A stretch of DNA of 64,000 bases from Chrysopilus asiliformis (Eukaryota > Arthropoda > Insecta > Diptera > Rhagionidae), in the NCBI GenBank assembly GCA_964034945.1, contig OZ035961.1:23252661-23316660 (forward strand), in the 5' to 3' direction. Below, piece by piece: positions 34,541 to 45,776 of this stretch. Under the pieces are notes generated by a model. That model was not told where the DNA came from. It did no database searches and was given only the letters and a program-made list of their open reading frames with translations. The position numbers were made by a program, and so were the translations under genes. Each line of letters opens with the position of its first letter. Position 1 is the first letter of the stretch.

Positions 34541-35170
34541 GATGATAGACTATATGGTGGACAAAATGTTTATTTAAAAATTCCATTTGCATAGGAGAGG
34601 GGGAAAGACGGGGAAAGAGGGGGAAAGAAGGGGATTTTGATGTATGGAATAGTTATGCAAAATCATGTTCTAAACACATTTTGTCTTCATAAATTTGTCG
34701 ATCCTGTGTACCGTTTTGGAAGAAATAGAAAGAAAATATCCACTTTATATTGAAAAGAAGGAAGTAGTGGTCCAACTGGATTTTGGTGTATGGATAAGTA
34801 ATGTAAAATCCTGTCCTAAACACATTATACGTTTATAAATTTTTCAATATGACTCACCATTTTAGAGAAAATTGCTAAAAACCGTTTCGTTTGGATGGGG
34901 GAGAGGGGAAGGAATTGTCTAATTTTGCCCATTCAAGAACTAGCCATTTACGAGAAACGTAATTATACAAAATTTCAAGTCTCTAGCTCAATCGTTTCCA
35001 AAGTTATGGTGTTTAGGGGCAGACGGACGGACGGACATCCGGAAATCACGATCTTTTGTCATCCCTAACATCCTAATGTAGTTGATTTTTGTGTCCCATG
35101 ATTGGTTGGATGCGTTACAAATGGTATACTAAATCTAATATACTTCTACATATCAAATATACTTCGATAT
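34541..35170 (+). repeat. dispersed repeat with GACG-type tract, longest copy
   Basis: The core phrase occurs twice in tandem: GGATTTTGATGTATGGAAT at 34635 and GGATTTTGGTGTATGGATA near 34780. Then follow CACCATTTTAGAGAAAATTG, AAATTTCAAGTCTCTAGCTC, CAGACGGACGGACGGACATC, CATCCTAATGTAGTTGATTT and GTATACTAAATCTAATATAC. The last part ends in a short ATATCAAATATACTTCGATA repeat. It is the clearest copy for defining the family. Confidence 0.75.
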
Positions 35171-35801
35171 ATCAAATAAAGTATAGATAAATATGTTAGA
35201 TTTTAATCCAACGCAAATGTTTTTTTAATATTAAATTATAATCCAAAATCGGAATAAAATTTTCTCAATGTTATTTTTGTATTGAAAAAAACTCCAGGAT
35301 TTTTCCATATAGAATTAAATTTCTGTGACCGAATTATTGTTAAAAAAATGTTTTTTGTGCCTAAGCGGCCTTTAATGCTTTCGATGTTTTCACATTTTGA
35401 TTGGAACATTTAAAGAAACAAAATCTGGTTTATTGTTTCGGTTTTAACCTGCAACAGGATGTTTTTCACGAATTCTTTTTTTTAAGTTTTACATGCTACG
35501 TTTGACCAGGAAATCCTCTAGCTTCAATAATTTAAGTTAAACATAAGTATCTATAATCCTGTGTTATTTAAAAGAAACCAAGATTTAATACTATCGCACA
35601 ATTTCTTCACTAAATTAGTTTTGCAACATTTTGACTTTAATAAATGACCATATTTCAGCAATTATTTAAAACTTAACCCAAAATTAATGTGCAGAAATTC
35701 CACAATGAGATACATTTGTTTTTGATGAATTGTTTGTTACGTAAGGGAAAATTTCTCTTGAAATAGTGAAAAATTATTTGTTATTTATGGGGTTTTTTTA
35801 G

Positions 35802-36076
35802 CACATTCGATGTATGAAACGAAGATTAAAAAATGTTTATTACTTTACCGGTTCAATGAAGATAAAATAGATACGCAACAGAAATTTTTACAACATATAC
35901 AATTGTACAACCGACATCGACATATTAAAAATCGTTCAAATATGCTAATGCCAGTCACCGATGAAAAGAATTTCATTATTAAATCAATTCTGTATCCGAT
36001 TTTTGAGAATATGCTTGCTAACAACATTTTTGGCACGATAGACAGCTTTGTTGATAAGAGATGTGAAATAAAATAA
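35802..36076 (+). CDS. possible terminal exon, unrecognised protein
   Basis: Behind an acceptor GGGGTTTTTTTAG at 35789-35801, a frame of about 91 codons runs to TAA at 36074-36076. It reads HSMYETKIKKCLLLYRF, then DTQQKFLQHIQLYNRHRHIK and IIKSILYPIFENMLANNIFG. The composition is protein-like and probably helical, with one Cys and no membrane segment. The exon would be entered in phase 1; alternatively the ATG at 35810 could start a small protein. No upstream exon was found. I do not recognise a family; it could be chance. Confidence 0.3.
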
Positions 36077-37125
36077 CATAAAATACGTGATAACCCACTT
36101 TCACACGTGCCATTCTCACCAGAAAACCGACATTTTCTTATAGTCTGAATATCTGACTACAAATTCATACCTTTGGAATTAAACATACTTTTCGCTTTAG
36201 AGGCAAGGCATCTGATTAAGTGGCATAATGAGTGAATCAGAGATAAATTCATGCCGCCCAAAAGCGTTTTCTTGTATTAAAATGATGGAATCTTGTATGG
36301 CAAATGTGATATTTTCTTCGTATATTTGACATGATTGCCCATTGGCCATTTTTACGAATAATGAGCTTTTCTTAATGAAATTACTATCGTTTTATTATAT
36401 TGTAGCCATTCAGGATATTCCTTTTCCCATTACTTCTATTGTGATTTTGGGTGAGGTTTGCCCAAATTAACTGATTAAGCTGCAAATTGCTTTTTCGACT
36501 GATTTTTCAGGCCTCTTGGGTGTGTAAATTAGTCGTATTGTAAAATATAATAGAAATTTTGTATTAATCGAAAGAGCCGAATATTACAAAAATATATTTA
36601 TTAAATATCTAGAAAAAAAATATTGTTTATTTTTTTAAAATAGTTCTAAAGTGGTGAATCTCCGGTGAGTTAGTCTTCTAACTCATCCGAAACTGCGATA
36701 AGAGAGATCCAACCTCAGAAGGCAGGAGGCATTGACCAGGGCTCGAAGAGAATTGGAATGCAAAACTGGATGATATCGGCACGCGATTGGTGTCTCTGAC
36801 TAGAGAGCCTATAATCTAGAGAGTGGATAATCGGATGTGTAAAAATCGTGATTATAAAAAAAGTGTTTTTCTTGGATTTTGCTAAATTACCTTGAAGTGT
36901 GTTTTAAATTTGATCTAAATTAAAATAATTATCGTAATTAAAAACACGTTTTTCAACAACCCATTAAAAATTTTAAAAAAACTCGATTTGAATTATTCAG
37001 TCTACCGTAGAAAATGAAAGAAGCAACCACTGACCGCAATGTTTTACCATTCAAAATTTAAACAGATTTTTTTAATATCACTTGCGATTCACCAGCTATT
37101 AGTAAGAATTTTTCGTCCTAACCTC
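36077..37125. other. intergenic, one unexplained GC-richer block
   Basis: Mostly AT-rich. The block 36655-36835 is clearly less AT-rich and contains a short hairpin GAGTTAGTCTTCTAACTC at 36667; it may be a SINE-like fragment but no tRNA-type promoter boxes could be confirmed. Confidence 0.35.
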
Positions 37126-37516
37126 TGGATCCCAATGAACGCAACGCGAACGCAACTCCAACGCTGTTCAGCGGCAGAGCCCAATGGCATCTCGTGAAGT
37201 CGTACAAGTGACATAATATAAAGTGGTAAAAAGTTGGCAAAATCACAAAAATGGATAATTTTGAAGCGATAATTTGCTTTATCTTTGTTATTTGTATGTT
37301 ATTGCACTAAGGCTAGCAATTTTTCCTCGAATGGCATTTCCCCAACCTCACTTTATGAACTGTCAACCCAGAATTGCTGCGGCAAAGTTAGAAGTTTGCA
37401 AACTTTTGCGTTGTAGTTGCGTTCACTGCGTTCACTGTGCTCACTTCAAACGATTTCTATGAAACAAACTTGTAAGTGACAGTTTCTGCGTTTGCGTTGC
37501 GTTCATTGGGCTCCAG
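37126..37516. mobile_element. MITE with TGGAGCCCAATGAACGC ends
   Basis: TGGATCCCAATGAACGCAAC at 37126 and the reverse complement of GTTGCGTTCATTGGGCTCCA ending at 37516 form terminal inverted repeats about 28 bp long with two or three mismatches. The inside holds GTTCACTGCGTTCACTGTGC-type short repeats. Target duplication is not clear. It lies about 45 bp before the DUF1091 exon. An ATG at 37251 inside it opens MDNFEAIICFIFVICMLLH, a signal-peptide-like stretch. Confidence 0.65.
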
Positions 37517-37560
37517 GCATTATACTATAAAAAAGTGATTAAAAGCAATCTTGTTTTCAG

Positions 37561-38040
37561 GGCAGGAAATATGATTTAATAATAACAAATATTGATAAAT
37601 ATTATAATCCAAAATACGGCGCGGCAAATATAACATTGAAAAACTGTAGGGTGGTCACATTGTTTGCGGAATTAACAAGAGATTTTGATGAGCCTTTTAT
37701 TCATGTTAGCCTCAATTTGGATTTCGAAAGGATACGAAAATTTTCAGTGGTTAACGAAACGTTCAGTTTTTGCGATTTTGTCAAATATATTAAAACAAGC
37801 CCACTTGTAGTAGTTGTAAGAGATACATTTATGAAAACCATGAATCTACCACTAAAATGTCCAGTTCAGAAGAATGTATACATTGTAAAGGATTATAAAT
37901 TCCCAACCGAATTATTGCCACCATATTTTCCTCCGTGTAAATTTGTTCTCAACGTTCAGTTTTCATTTGTCAATTCGTCTGCGATAATGGAATTACTCTC
38001 AAGAAATATCTTTTCTGGTCAACTTTTGGTTAAAAATTAG
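37561..38040 (+). CDS. DUF1091-family secreted protein, main exon
   Basis: The exon opens after TTGTTTTCAG and runs 160 residues to TAG. DUF1091 proteins are small, secreted, Cys-containing proteins of the ML (MD-2-related) type, greatly expanded in Diptera and of mostly unknown function. Signs here are the entry TNIDKYYNPKYGAANITLKN with the first Cys (NCRVV), a second in FSFCDFVKYI, a third in LPLKCPVQKNVYIVKDYKF, the ELLPPYFPPCKF turn with the fourth, then a beta-type ending. The N-terminal signal peptide is missing and must be on an upstream exon (phase 0 entry). The candidate at 37251 inside the adjacent MITE has no convincing donor in the right phase. AATAAA follows at 38104. The family call rests on pattern recognition. 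Confidence 0.72.
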   Translation, partial: GRKYDLIITNIDKYYNPKYGAANITLKNCRVVTLFAELTRDFDEPFIHVSLNLDFERIRKFSVVNETFSFCDFVKYIKTSPLVVVVRDTFMKTMNLPLKCPVQKNVYIVKDYKFPTELLPPYFPPCKFVLNVQFSFVNSSAIMELLSRNIFSGQLLVKN

Positions 38041-40582
38041 TAAACTTAAAATTTGTTATTCGAAAATTCAAAAAAATATACTTGCTTGTTTGAAAACATA
38101 TGAAATAAAAGTAATAATTGAATAAAAAATACAGTTATTGTGTTAGGAAAATGTGAAAAGTGTTTTACGGGCGATCTGAAAAGTACGTCACGATAATTTT
38201 TACTTTTTCAGATTTCTTTTCCCCTCCCATGATGAATTTTCCCATTTTTTCGTATGGTATTTAATATTGCCGTCACAATTTTTTGGAACTTCAGAAACCA
38301 AAACCAAATTTTTTTTTTAAATTTTAGGAACCAAAACTGAAACCAAAAACCAGAAATCGATGCCGGTGACTCCAGTTGTCGCACAAGGTTCGTAAGAAAA
38401 AATGCGACCGGTAGCGAACGTGTTAAGGGCTCTGCAGTACCATGACGACAATATAAAGTACCATACAAAAAACCGGCAAAAAGTGTAAAGTATTTTTAAA
38501 CTGCCTATTTGTGTAAAATAATCATGAAAAATCATTTCTATTTTAGGATAAATCTTGGACCATATTTCTTGGACCATATATCTTGGACCACTCACCAATG
38601 GCGATAAACCGCATTCAAAACCAACCACGGGAAGTTACTATACGTTGGTAAAAAAATCTCGGTTTAATTAAATTTGGTATTTTCAAGTTATGCACGAACA
38701 TACAAACAATTTATATAATAAAGATAGGAATTCAAATCCTGGACTTTGTTAAATTTCTCCCAACTGCCAGCATGATTCCTAACAAAAGTGCGCATGTGAA
38801 AATAACAATAGATCACTTGCAAAAAGTACAAGTTTTTTGTATAGCATCGGACTTTTTTTTTAAATTATAACAAAACACACCCATCCATTTGCGGTAATCA
38901 AAAAATTCCCTGTGTTGAGCCATCTGCAATATTTTCCATCTAAATGAACTCAAAAAAAAATTATGGTGTGGCGTCTGACATGCAAAGTTCACAGCGGGTG
39001 CCTGAAGCGTGGGAGCATTTGTTCCGGACCATCAGATAGTTTTCAATTTACTTGCGAAAAATATGAGCTTCACCAAAGATGTCTATCAGATCACAGCCAT
39101 GGAACCATAATAGGAAACTGATCGCAGGTTTAAGATTCGGATGAATCGGTCGCTACCCAGTATATCAGTGTCAGTTTCAATTTCCCTCAGGTGAAGGCCC
39201 CAAACCCAATCGTGGTGGTCTCTTGACCCACCAATAGCCATTGGCTCAAAGCTTAACGTTCTTCATATTTTCAACATTACCTGGAAATTCACTTTGAGCT
39301 GATGACTGCTTCATTTTTCGGAGTAGGTTCAGGGTTATTCATGGACCTTCCGTTTTCAAGATATCTATCTATTTATTGGACAAATTATCAAATTAGTTTC
39401 TTCTTTTTTGTTGGAAATAATTTCTCCACGCACTTTTCATCGACGTCTCATTTGGTCAAGTGACGTGTGAGGTTTACGACTTCACCTTACAATGACTTTA
39501 AAAAACGACAAAAAAAAAATCAGAAGATCGGTTGGAGTTTTTCTTGTAAACCATATGAGATATTATTAGCATATGTCACCAAGAAGAACAAAAACTTGTA
39601 AAAAATTCGTATTTCGGTTTTTCGTTTGATGAACGGCAAATTAATATTTGGAAGTTCGTTGAATGTCTTTCTTAAATCTTAATAAGCAAAGATTTGGAGA
39701 TTTTACAACTTCAACGGATTCTCTTCTTTTTCAGCACGCACAAAAAGTGAAACGGGCGAAAGTTTGCCGATGAATGCGCGTATATGTTTTTGTCACCATT
39801 GAATAATGCAAATCTTTTAGTTGTTTTTTTTGAGCTTTTTCTGTTTTTGTTTTTGAATTATGACTATGAAACCCTTTTCAGAGGAATTTTGTTTTGTGCA
39901 AAAAAGAATTTCGTTTTTCCACCGAATTTTTGACAAAATGTGCTAAATGATACCTATGTATGTTTTTTCAATGTGTGTGTGTGTAGGCAACTTCAAAAAT
40001 AAAATAAGAAAATTGATATCTAAAAGTACTCGACTTAAAAAAATTGAATATTTTTGAAAATACGTATCTACCGTAGACAGTTTCGTGTAAATATCTTTTT
40101 GTAAAGAAAAGTGGCCTTTTTTAATTTAAAAACAAAACATAGAAATTAATTTTTGTGCGCCTAGAATTTTTTAAAAAACTGAACAGAAAGGAGAAAGTTT
40201 GTTTTAATTGTTATGTGTGGATAAAAAAGGAATACCGCATAAACTGGCAAGCAGAAAAAAAAGCGAAAAAAAGTTACCCTGGAGGCGAAACCCCTTTCCC
40301 TGCCCGTCAACTTCTTTTTCTACTAATCCCTAGGTCGTTGAAGGGATTTTGAATCGGTCGTGCCTTAAACAAATTTTCTGCTCACTTAAATGTATCCATA
40401 CCGTTCCCTGTAGCCCCTCCCCTACTATCTCCTGAACGGCTAAAGTCTTTTTCAGCAGTTTTTTACTATTAGATAGGTAGTTTTAGCCGATACCGACTCA
40501 TGGGAACGGGTTGGACCGTGAAACGGTGAGGGTGCAGACTATTGTTAATCATAAATTCAATTGTTTATCAATAGTTTATTAA
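38041..40582. other. intergenic, no recognised gene
   Basis: Includes a TTTGG/AAACCA-rich block (38280-38350) like the one at 46850-46970, a TTGGACCATATNTCTTGGACCA triplet repeat at 38555-38592, and a less AT-rich block 38990-39310 without a recognisable frame. The open frame 40155-40352 is not convincing. Confidence 0.45.
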
Positions 40583-40690
40583 CCTTTTGACGACCACAGA
40601 GAAAAAAACTCGCATAGAAGTTTAGCTTGTATTTTCCACTCATACGAAATAAATTCCTTTGCAAGTATTGTCGCACTGGTCGCCCAAGAG
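40583..40690. mobile_element. piggyBac-type MITE, 108 bp
   Basis: Ends CCTTTTGACGACCA and TGGTCGCCCAAGAG are imperfect inverted repeats, flanked by TTAA at 40579-40582 and 40691-40694. It is very short, so the call depends on the TTAA pair and the shared (T)GACGACCA wording. Confidence 0.55.
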
Positions 40691-40723
40691 TTAAATAAAC
40701 TCATCTTTTCCAATTTCTTAAGT

Positions 40724-40925
40724 AACTTCTTCTTCTTCTTTTTCTTCTTCTTCTTCTTCTTCTTCTGCGCTACAACCAGTTTCCGATTTTAGCCCCTGTC
40801 GCGAGGTATTTTATCAGATGTCACAGTCGAGTGCCGATGTCCTGCATCATCTCCATCACCGGGTCTCCCTCGCTGTCTTGTTGTTGATAATCTGCTGCAA
40901 AAGGCTCTCCGAGCCGGTTTCTTAA
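40724..40925. repeat. CTT microsatellite with attached repeat
   Basis: A run of CTT/TTC (40724-40766) is followed by GCGCTACAACCAGTTTCCGA and a less AT-rich 150 bp ending in CTCCGAGCCGG. This arrangement, trinucleotide run plus CGCTACAACC, suggests the tail of a retroposon. The class is not identified. Confidence 0.45.
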
Positions 40926-42975
40926 GTTACACTCTTCCTAAAATGACATAACGATAATATTCAGGGGGTTGTTATTTGAAAGAAAGTTATAAATACAAAA
41001 TTTCAATATGGAGAGAACTTTTACAAAATCACTAAATTGTGACAAGGAATGTAGGAAGTATTCAATTGTAATCGCATTGAAGTGTGTTATACAATAAAAT
41101 AAATTTCGTTTTCAGTTTCGATGCGTAAGACAATTAACCTGAATTTTTAGACCTCAAAAACACTGCAGAGAGTACTTTTTAAATATTTCCGTAGGGAAAA
41201 ACAATTTTTGTTGGTAAATGAAAGTAATTTCTATTGCATGGGAAGAGATTAACTATGAAAAGAAGCAAGTCATAAATTTTCGAAATAAAGATTTTTAATC
41301 CAAAAAAGGCGACAACTTGTCTAACTTGCCAGTTTCATTTCGGATTAAATCTTTTCAGATGTTTGTTTAAAAATTGAATTTCAAAAAGACATCATTATTT
41401 TATGGCAAAGATGCTTCATTCAATGGAGTTTCAATCGTGCATCTTCAATTTTTTTTTGGAGTTTTTCCCATCTTGTTTATGGTAACTGTTGACGTTGTTG
41501 AAGATGTGACGATATTCACTCGCCATATATTGATGTTGACGCTAATGTTGATGATTATGATGACGCGGGAAATTATGATCGGGAACATACCTCCTCTACA
41601 CATGTCTGCGACCGAATGTCGATTGGACAAAACGACACGACATCACTCAACGCCATTGTATTTCTTCTAATAATAAATATCAACTTTGATCTGAAGATGG
41701 ATAGATTTGAAGATTGTTAATAGATGGAAAGATTCACTTTCATCTGTCTTTTCGATTTTTGCAACTTGTATTTACAAGTACAGCAATCGAGTACGAGTAT
41801 GTCTGGTTGAAGATGAGAAATATCAACAAAACATTACGTGATCTCAATCAACTTGAAAAGTAATATTGCTATTACTACAGTACCAAGAAATTAAAAAAAT
41901 ATGAAAAACACACGTGATTCGAAAACCATAAAAACAATAGACGCAACATTAGAAAAAAAGTGAAAATCATTACCTTGACTCGACACCATCTGGACGAATG
42001 CAGTTCACCATCGATCAATGTAAAAAACACATCGATGAAGTTTTAAACCAAAGAAATTTTTACTAATAGTAATAATTTTGATAGACGGTTACACTATACT
42101 GTTATAATATCTTCATGTTCGTCTCATATAATTTTGTGTCGGTTTAATGCATTTTGATTGATTTATTAGTCTTTTTTATATCAAAGTTGGCTTCTGTTGC
42201 TCCAAACGTACGAGTACGTGATGTTTGAATGGAAATTAGTAGCAGTAATTTTTTTTTGTAATATTTCTTATTCCAATTAATAAATCATATTATTTACATG
42301 TTGCAAGTTTTTATTGGATGCGGTATGCGTATAGTTGTAAAACGTGCAGTAGTCATTTAAATTTATTGCAAAATGAAATCGAAAGTCTCGTTATTTTTTT
42401 TAAATATTTGACTAAAAAAAATTGAAAAAAGCTTTTATATAAAAAATGTATTAAAAAGGAAAAAATATTTTTTCTAGCACTGTGTTTCAGATAAATATTT
42501 ATTAATTTAATTTTATTTTTCATGCTTTTATTTTTAATACATAGCACCCAAAAAAAACTTTTTCCTTTTATTTTAAATTTTTTTTCAAAAGGTTGGGATT
42601 TAATAACAATTGGAAAGTTTTTTTTGCAATAATGTCATAACGCAATGATGTGGTCAGGATAACACACAACTCATTAAAGCGAGAGGATTGAAGACAATGC
42701 AAAATTCCAACCTAATCAGTCGAATGGCTTTCTAGTAACACCTCTAAAAACAGGATAAAGCTTAGATCGTTTACCTCATTTTTTAACAACACTCAAAAAA
42801 CTTTTGGTTTGCATCTCTGATTTTAAGCGATATTGTGACATACCTGCATATTTGGAAGTTCGTTTAATATCTTTCCGTTTCACGGAAAAAAAATCTGTAG
42901 TTCCAAATTAGACACATACGTAGAGCTATAATTCTACACACTAAATATATACAACTTATTTTCAAACTAGATATA
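40926..42975. other. intergenic, no recognised gene
   Basis: AT-rich. The open frames at 41374-41670 (+) and 41445-41630 (-) overlap each other, are low-complexity (Met/Ile/Thr) and have no family. Confidence 0.5.
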
Positions 42976-43104
42976 AGGCCCTATCACAGAATCCGATACG
43001 AATGGTTTGGATCGTAAACTCAATTATGTTGTTGGTATAAAACACTAACAACAACATTGAGTTTACGATCCAAACCATTCGTACCGGATTCTGTGATAAG
43101 GCCT
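42976..43104. mobile_element. palindromic 129-bp MITE
   Basis: The arms AGGCCCTATCACAGAATCCG... and ...CGGATTCTGTGATAAGGCCT are near-perfect over about 57 bp each, with a loop of about 15 bases. The flanks ATA on both sides (42973-42975 and 43105-43107) could be a 3-bp target duplication. Confidence 0.7.
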
Positions 43105-43120
43105 ATAAAATATTCTGGAT

Positions 43121-43166
43121 GTGGCAATAAATAAAATAGGCATAAATTTATTTTATTTATTGCCAC
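43121..43166. repeat. perfect short hairpin
   Basis: GTGGCAATAAATAAAATA is mirrored by its reverse complement ending GCCAC, with a loop of about 10 bases. It lies directly after the 42976-43104 palindrome. Confidence 0.7.
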
Positions 43167-43261
43167 ATTGGATACAAATTGTTCTCATCATGAAAAAAGC
43201 AACAAATTATTTCCAAATTGGAATTTTTTGCTCTCAGTGTCGGCAAGTCTGGGGCTTTTAA

Positions 43262-43628
43262 CACGTTGAGCGCCACGTGCCCACCGGTGAGCATTTAAAT
43301 TTTCCAACAGAGGATCAAGTGACCACCGGTGGGTATTATTGGATGTCGATGGTGGGACAACGTGACCACCCGTGGACACACTACTTGTTTCATTTCAAAA
43401 CATCGTGACCACCAGTGGGAACCTTTCACATATATTTAGCTTTGAGAAATATTAAGTTTGGTCCTAGGATGTAAGCCTATTTTACTTGGAATTGGTAGTA
43501 CTTGCAATAAATCAATAAAAATAAATAAAAAAATGACATTCTGGACCCAAGGAATACCCGCTCGTAAGCACGCGGTCTACTGTGTAATTCAAAGAATGAC
43601 CACTGGTGGGCACGTGGCGCTCAATGTG
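43262..43628. mobile_element. piggyBac-type MITE, 367 bp
   Basis: Ends CACGTTGAGCGCCACGTGCC and the reverse complement ending GGCGCTCAATGTG form inverted repeats of about 27 bp, exactly flanked by TTAA (43258-43261 and 43629-43632). The interior repeats GTGACCACCGGTGGG several times, in both arms. No transposase. Confidence 0.85.
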
Positions 43629-44369
43629 TTAATATAATATCTGACCTTGATACTAAAGAAAAATTTCGCCTGCGGCCTTTTGTATACAGAACATTTAAAA
43701 AAATTGCCTGCGATATAATTTTTGTTGTGTTCTGATAAAATGATCTTACATTTTTAAGTGGGGGATACGCCCGATACTAATTCTGTCTTGAGTGCTGCTT
43801 CGCCTTCTCGAGAATAAGTTAATTGTTTTTTACACCGAACCGAAATTGTTTTCTATATCCCTACATACTAACTCCCATAATATTTTTACCATAGCAGTAT
43901 AAGCATCTGAAATGTCCAAAAAAAATTTATTGCCTACAAATTTAGCACCACACCAAGATTGTGAGATCTAAAACGTGTTTGTCAAACGTGTCCAAATGAG
44001 TGATTTTTGGTCAAATGTCACAATTCTTTAAGTCTATACAAAACAGATTATTCAGTCTAAGATGTTATATTTCTTCAGCTATTTGATTTAGGCATATTGT
44101 GAGGAATGTGTTAATATCACTTATTTTTAGGTGTCAATCTACGTAAAAGTGATTTAATGCAACTAATACATTTTTTGTTACTAGTTTTATGATTTATTTC
44201 TGTGTATTAATAAAAAATTCCAATAAAGATCACACTGACATTTAAATTTTTGGTATGACTTTTATTTTTTGTTCTATGAAATCACACTAGGAAGTGATAG
44301 AACATATTTGCTTTATACAAAAAGTTAAAAATAAAAACAAGTAAATATTTGTCAAGTTTTGATACTCAT

Positions 44370-44564
44370 ATGACTCAGTCAGTAAATTTGTTTTTCAAGA
44401 TGCACCAATCTGAATCATATGGTCAAGGTTGTCTGGAAAAACTGACAATGAAATTAAATACTGTTACTGAATTGTTAATTAAAAGCTTACAGATCTTAGA
44501 GAAAAACAAAAAATCAATATGCCGTTTGGATCAGAACTTAAAAATAATAAATGATTTAAAATAA
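44370..44564 (+). CDS. possible small protein, unrecognised
   Basis: From ATG 44370 the frame gives 64 residues (MTQSVNLFFKMHQSESYGQG then helical LTMKLNTVTELLIKSLQILE), ending IINDLK and TAA. Heptad-like spacing of Leu/Ile suggests a short coiled coil. There is no splice signal, conserved family or neighbour to support it. It may be a chance frame in AT-rich DNA. Confidence 0.2.
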   Translation: MTQSVNLFFKMHQSESYGQGCLEKLTMKLNTVTELLIKSLQILEKNKKSICRLDQNLKIINDLK

Positions 44565-44984
44565 AACACGATGAAATCTTTATAACGTAAATCGTAGATT
44601 TTAAAATGGTATAATCATGAAAACCACAAAAAACTTTTTAGGTCAATACCAAAGTCTAACAGCTAAAGACCAACCATTAACGAATCTGCATCTGCATTCA
44701 CTTTTTTGGTTGGCATTTGAAATTGTTTTGAACAAATTTTTCAATTTTTAGACGTGATTATGATCAATAAATTCATGATACCGCAAGTTTTTACCACAAC
44801 ATAACCTCCACAGATTTTTTCCACCCACATAAGAGGGCTTTTCCTTAAAAAAAAGTTAATAATGCGTGATGGAATTTATATAAATTTCTCACAATTTTTT
44901 TATGTGTTCATTAATTTATTAAAAACTTCCGTAGATAAATTGAAAATCATATTGATGAAATAATTAATGATAAAGAAAAGAATA

Positions 44985-45137
44985 CAGTCGAACTCGGATA
45001 AGTGGGAACTTATAAGAGGATTCTCACCTAGGCTAAGTTTCCACGTCTGTTGAAAAACGCTCGGACCGAATAATATAATCCTTCCCAGTTATAGGGGTTT
45101 CCCTCTTATCCAGGTTCCATTTATCCAAGTTCGACTG
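44985..45137. mobile_element. pogo/Tigger-type MITE, 153 bp
   Basis: CAGTCGAACTCGGATAAGTG at the left and the reverse complement of CCATTTATCCAAGTTCGACTG at the right form inverted repeats of about 25 bp. TA flanks both ends (44983-44984 and 45138-45139). The CAGTCGAAC...GGATAA wording is typical for pogo-group ends. Confidence 0.85.
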
Positions 45138-45227
45138 TAAAATAATTTAATTCGGCAGAACAAAAAGACTGTGAATTATAAACGTTACGCATTTTGATTA
45201 ATATTGACACAGAAACATTATTTGTTT

Positions 45228-45416
45228 CTCATAGAAACCTGCCAACACCAGAAAAAGTTGCAAAAATACAAAGAAAAGAATAAGAAAATTTCTTCCATTC
45301 AAAAACTAAAGAAAAGGCTAGAAGTAAAAATTTTAGTTTTCGATTTCTACCAGCATTTTCCCAGTTATCTTTTAAAAGCGAACACCTTCAAGAGGTCAAC
45401 TATGCGAATTTTATAG
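45228..45416 (+). other. weak exon-like frame
   Basis: After TTTCTCATAG an open frame of about 60 codons (CQHQKKLQKYKEKNKKISSI onward) ends at TAG 45414-45416. Lys-rich and helical. There is no partner exon; probably chance. Confidence 0.12.
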
Positions 45417-45776
45417 ATTTTATAGAAAATCGAATCAATAGTATTTATCTAACTTGGTATTTATCTAAACATTTCTCTATATTTAGAGAAATATAGAAAT
45501 TTTCGCTAGAGTATATAAATTTCGCAAAATGAAGACGGAGAATGTTCCACTATTTTTACATTGATAGCCTGGCTGCATATATATTCGTATTAAGATATGA
45601 TAGTCATCATGCTTAGTGATGCCACTTTAAGCACATATAACCATATTTCATGCAAAAGAAGTTTTTCAAATCGTCTTTTTTTCTTGTGAAAATAATTTTC
45701 TGTTGCAATCTTTGGTGGATCCTTGGCTTTTCGGTATCATAGCCGCGCATAATAAATGTGGCCCATCGGGCATATA

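Noticed and set aside
36655..36835. Possible tRNA or tRNA-derived SINE
   Set aside because: A hairpin is present but no consistent cloverleaf or B-box (GGTTCGANTCC) could be placed.
37251..37310. Candidate signal-peptide exon for the DUF1091 gene as a firm feature
   Set aside because: It lies inside a MITE and no donor gives the required phase; kept only as a finding.
41374..41670. Plus-strand ORF rich in Met/Ile/Thr
   Set aside because: Overlaps an equally long ORF on the other strand and has low-complexity composition from GATGATTATGATGACG-type sequence.
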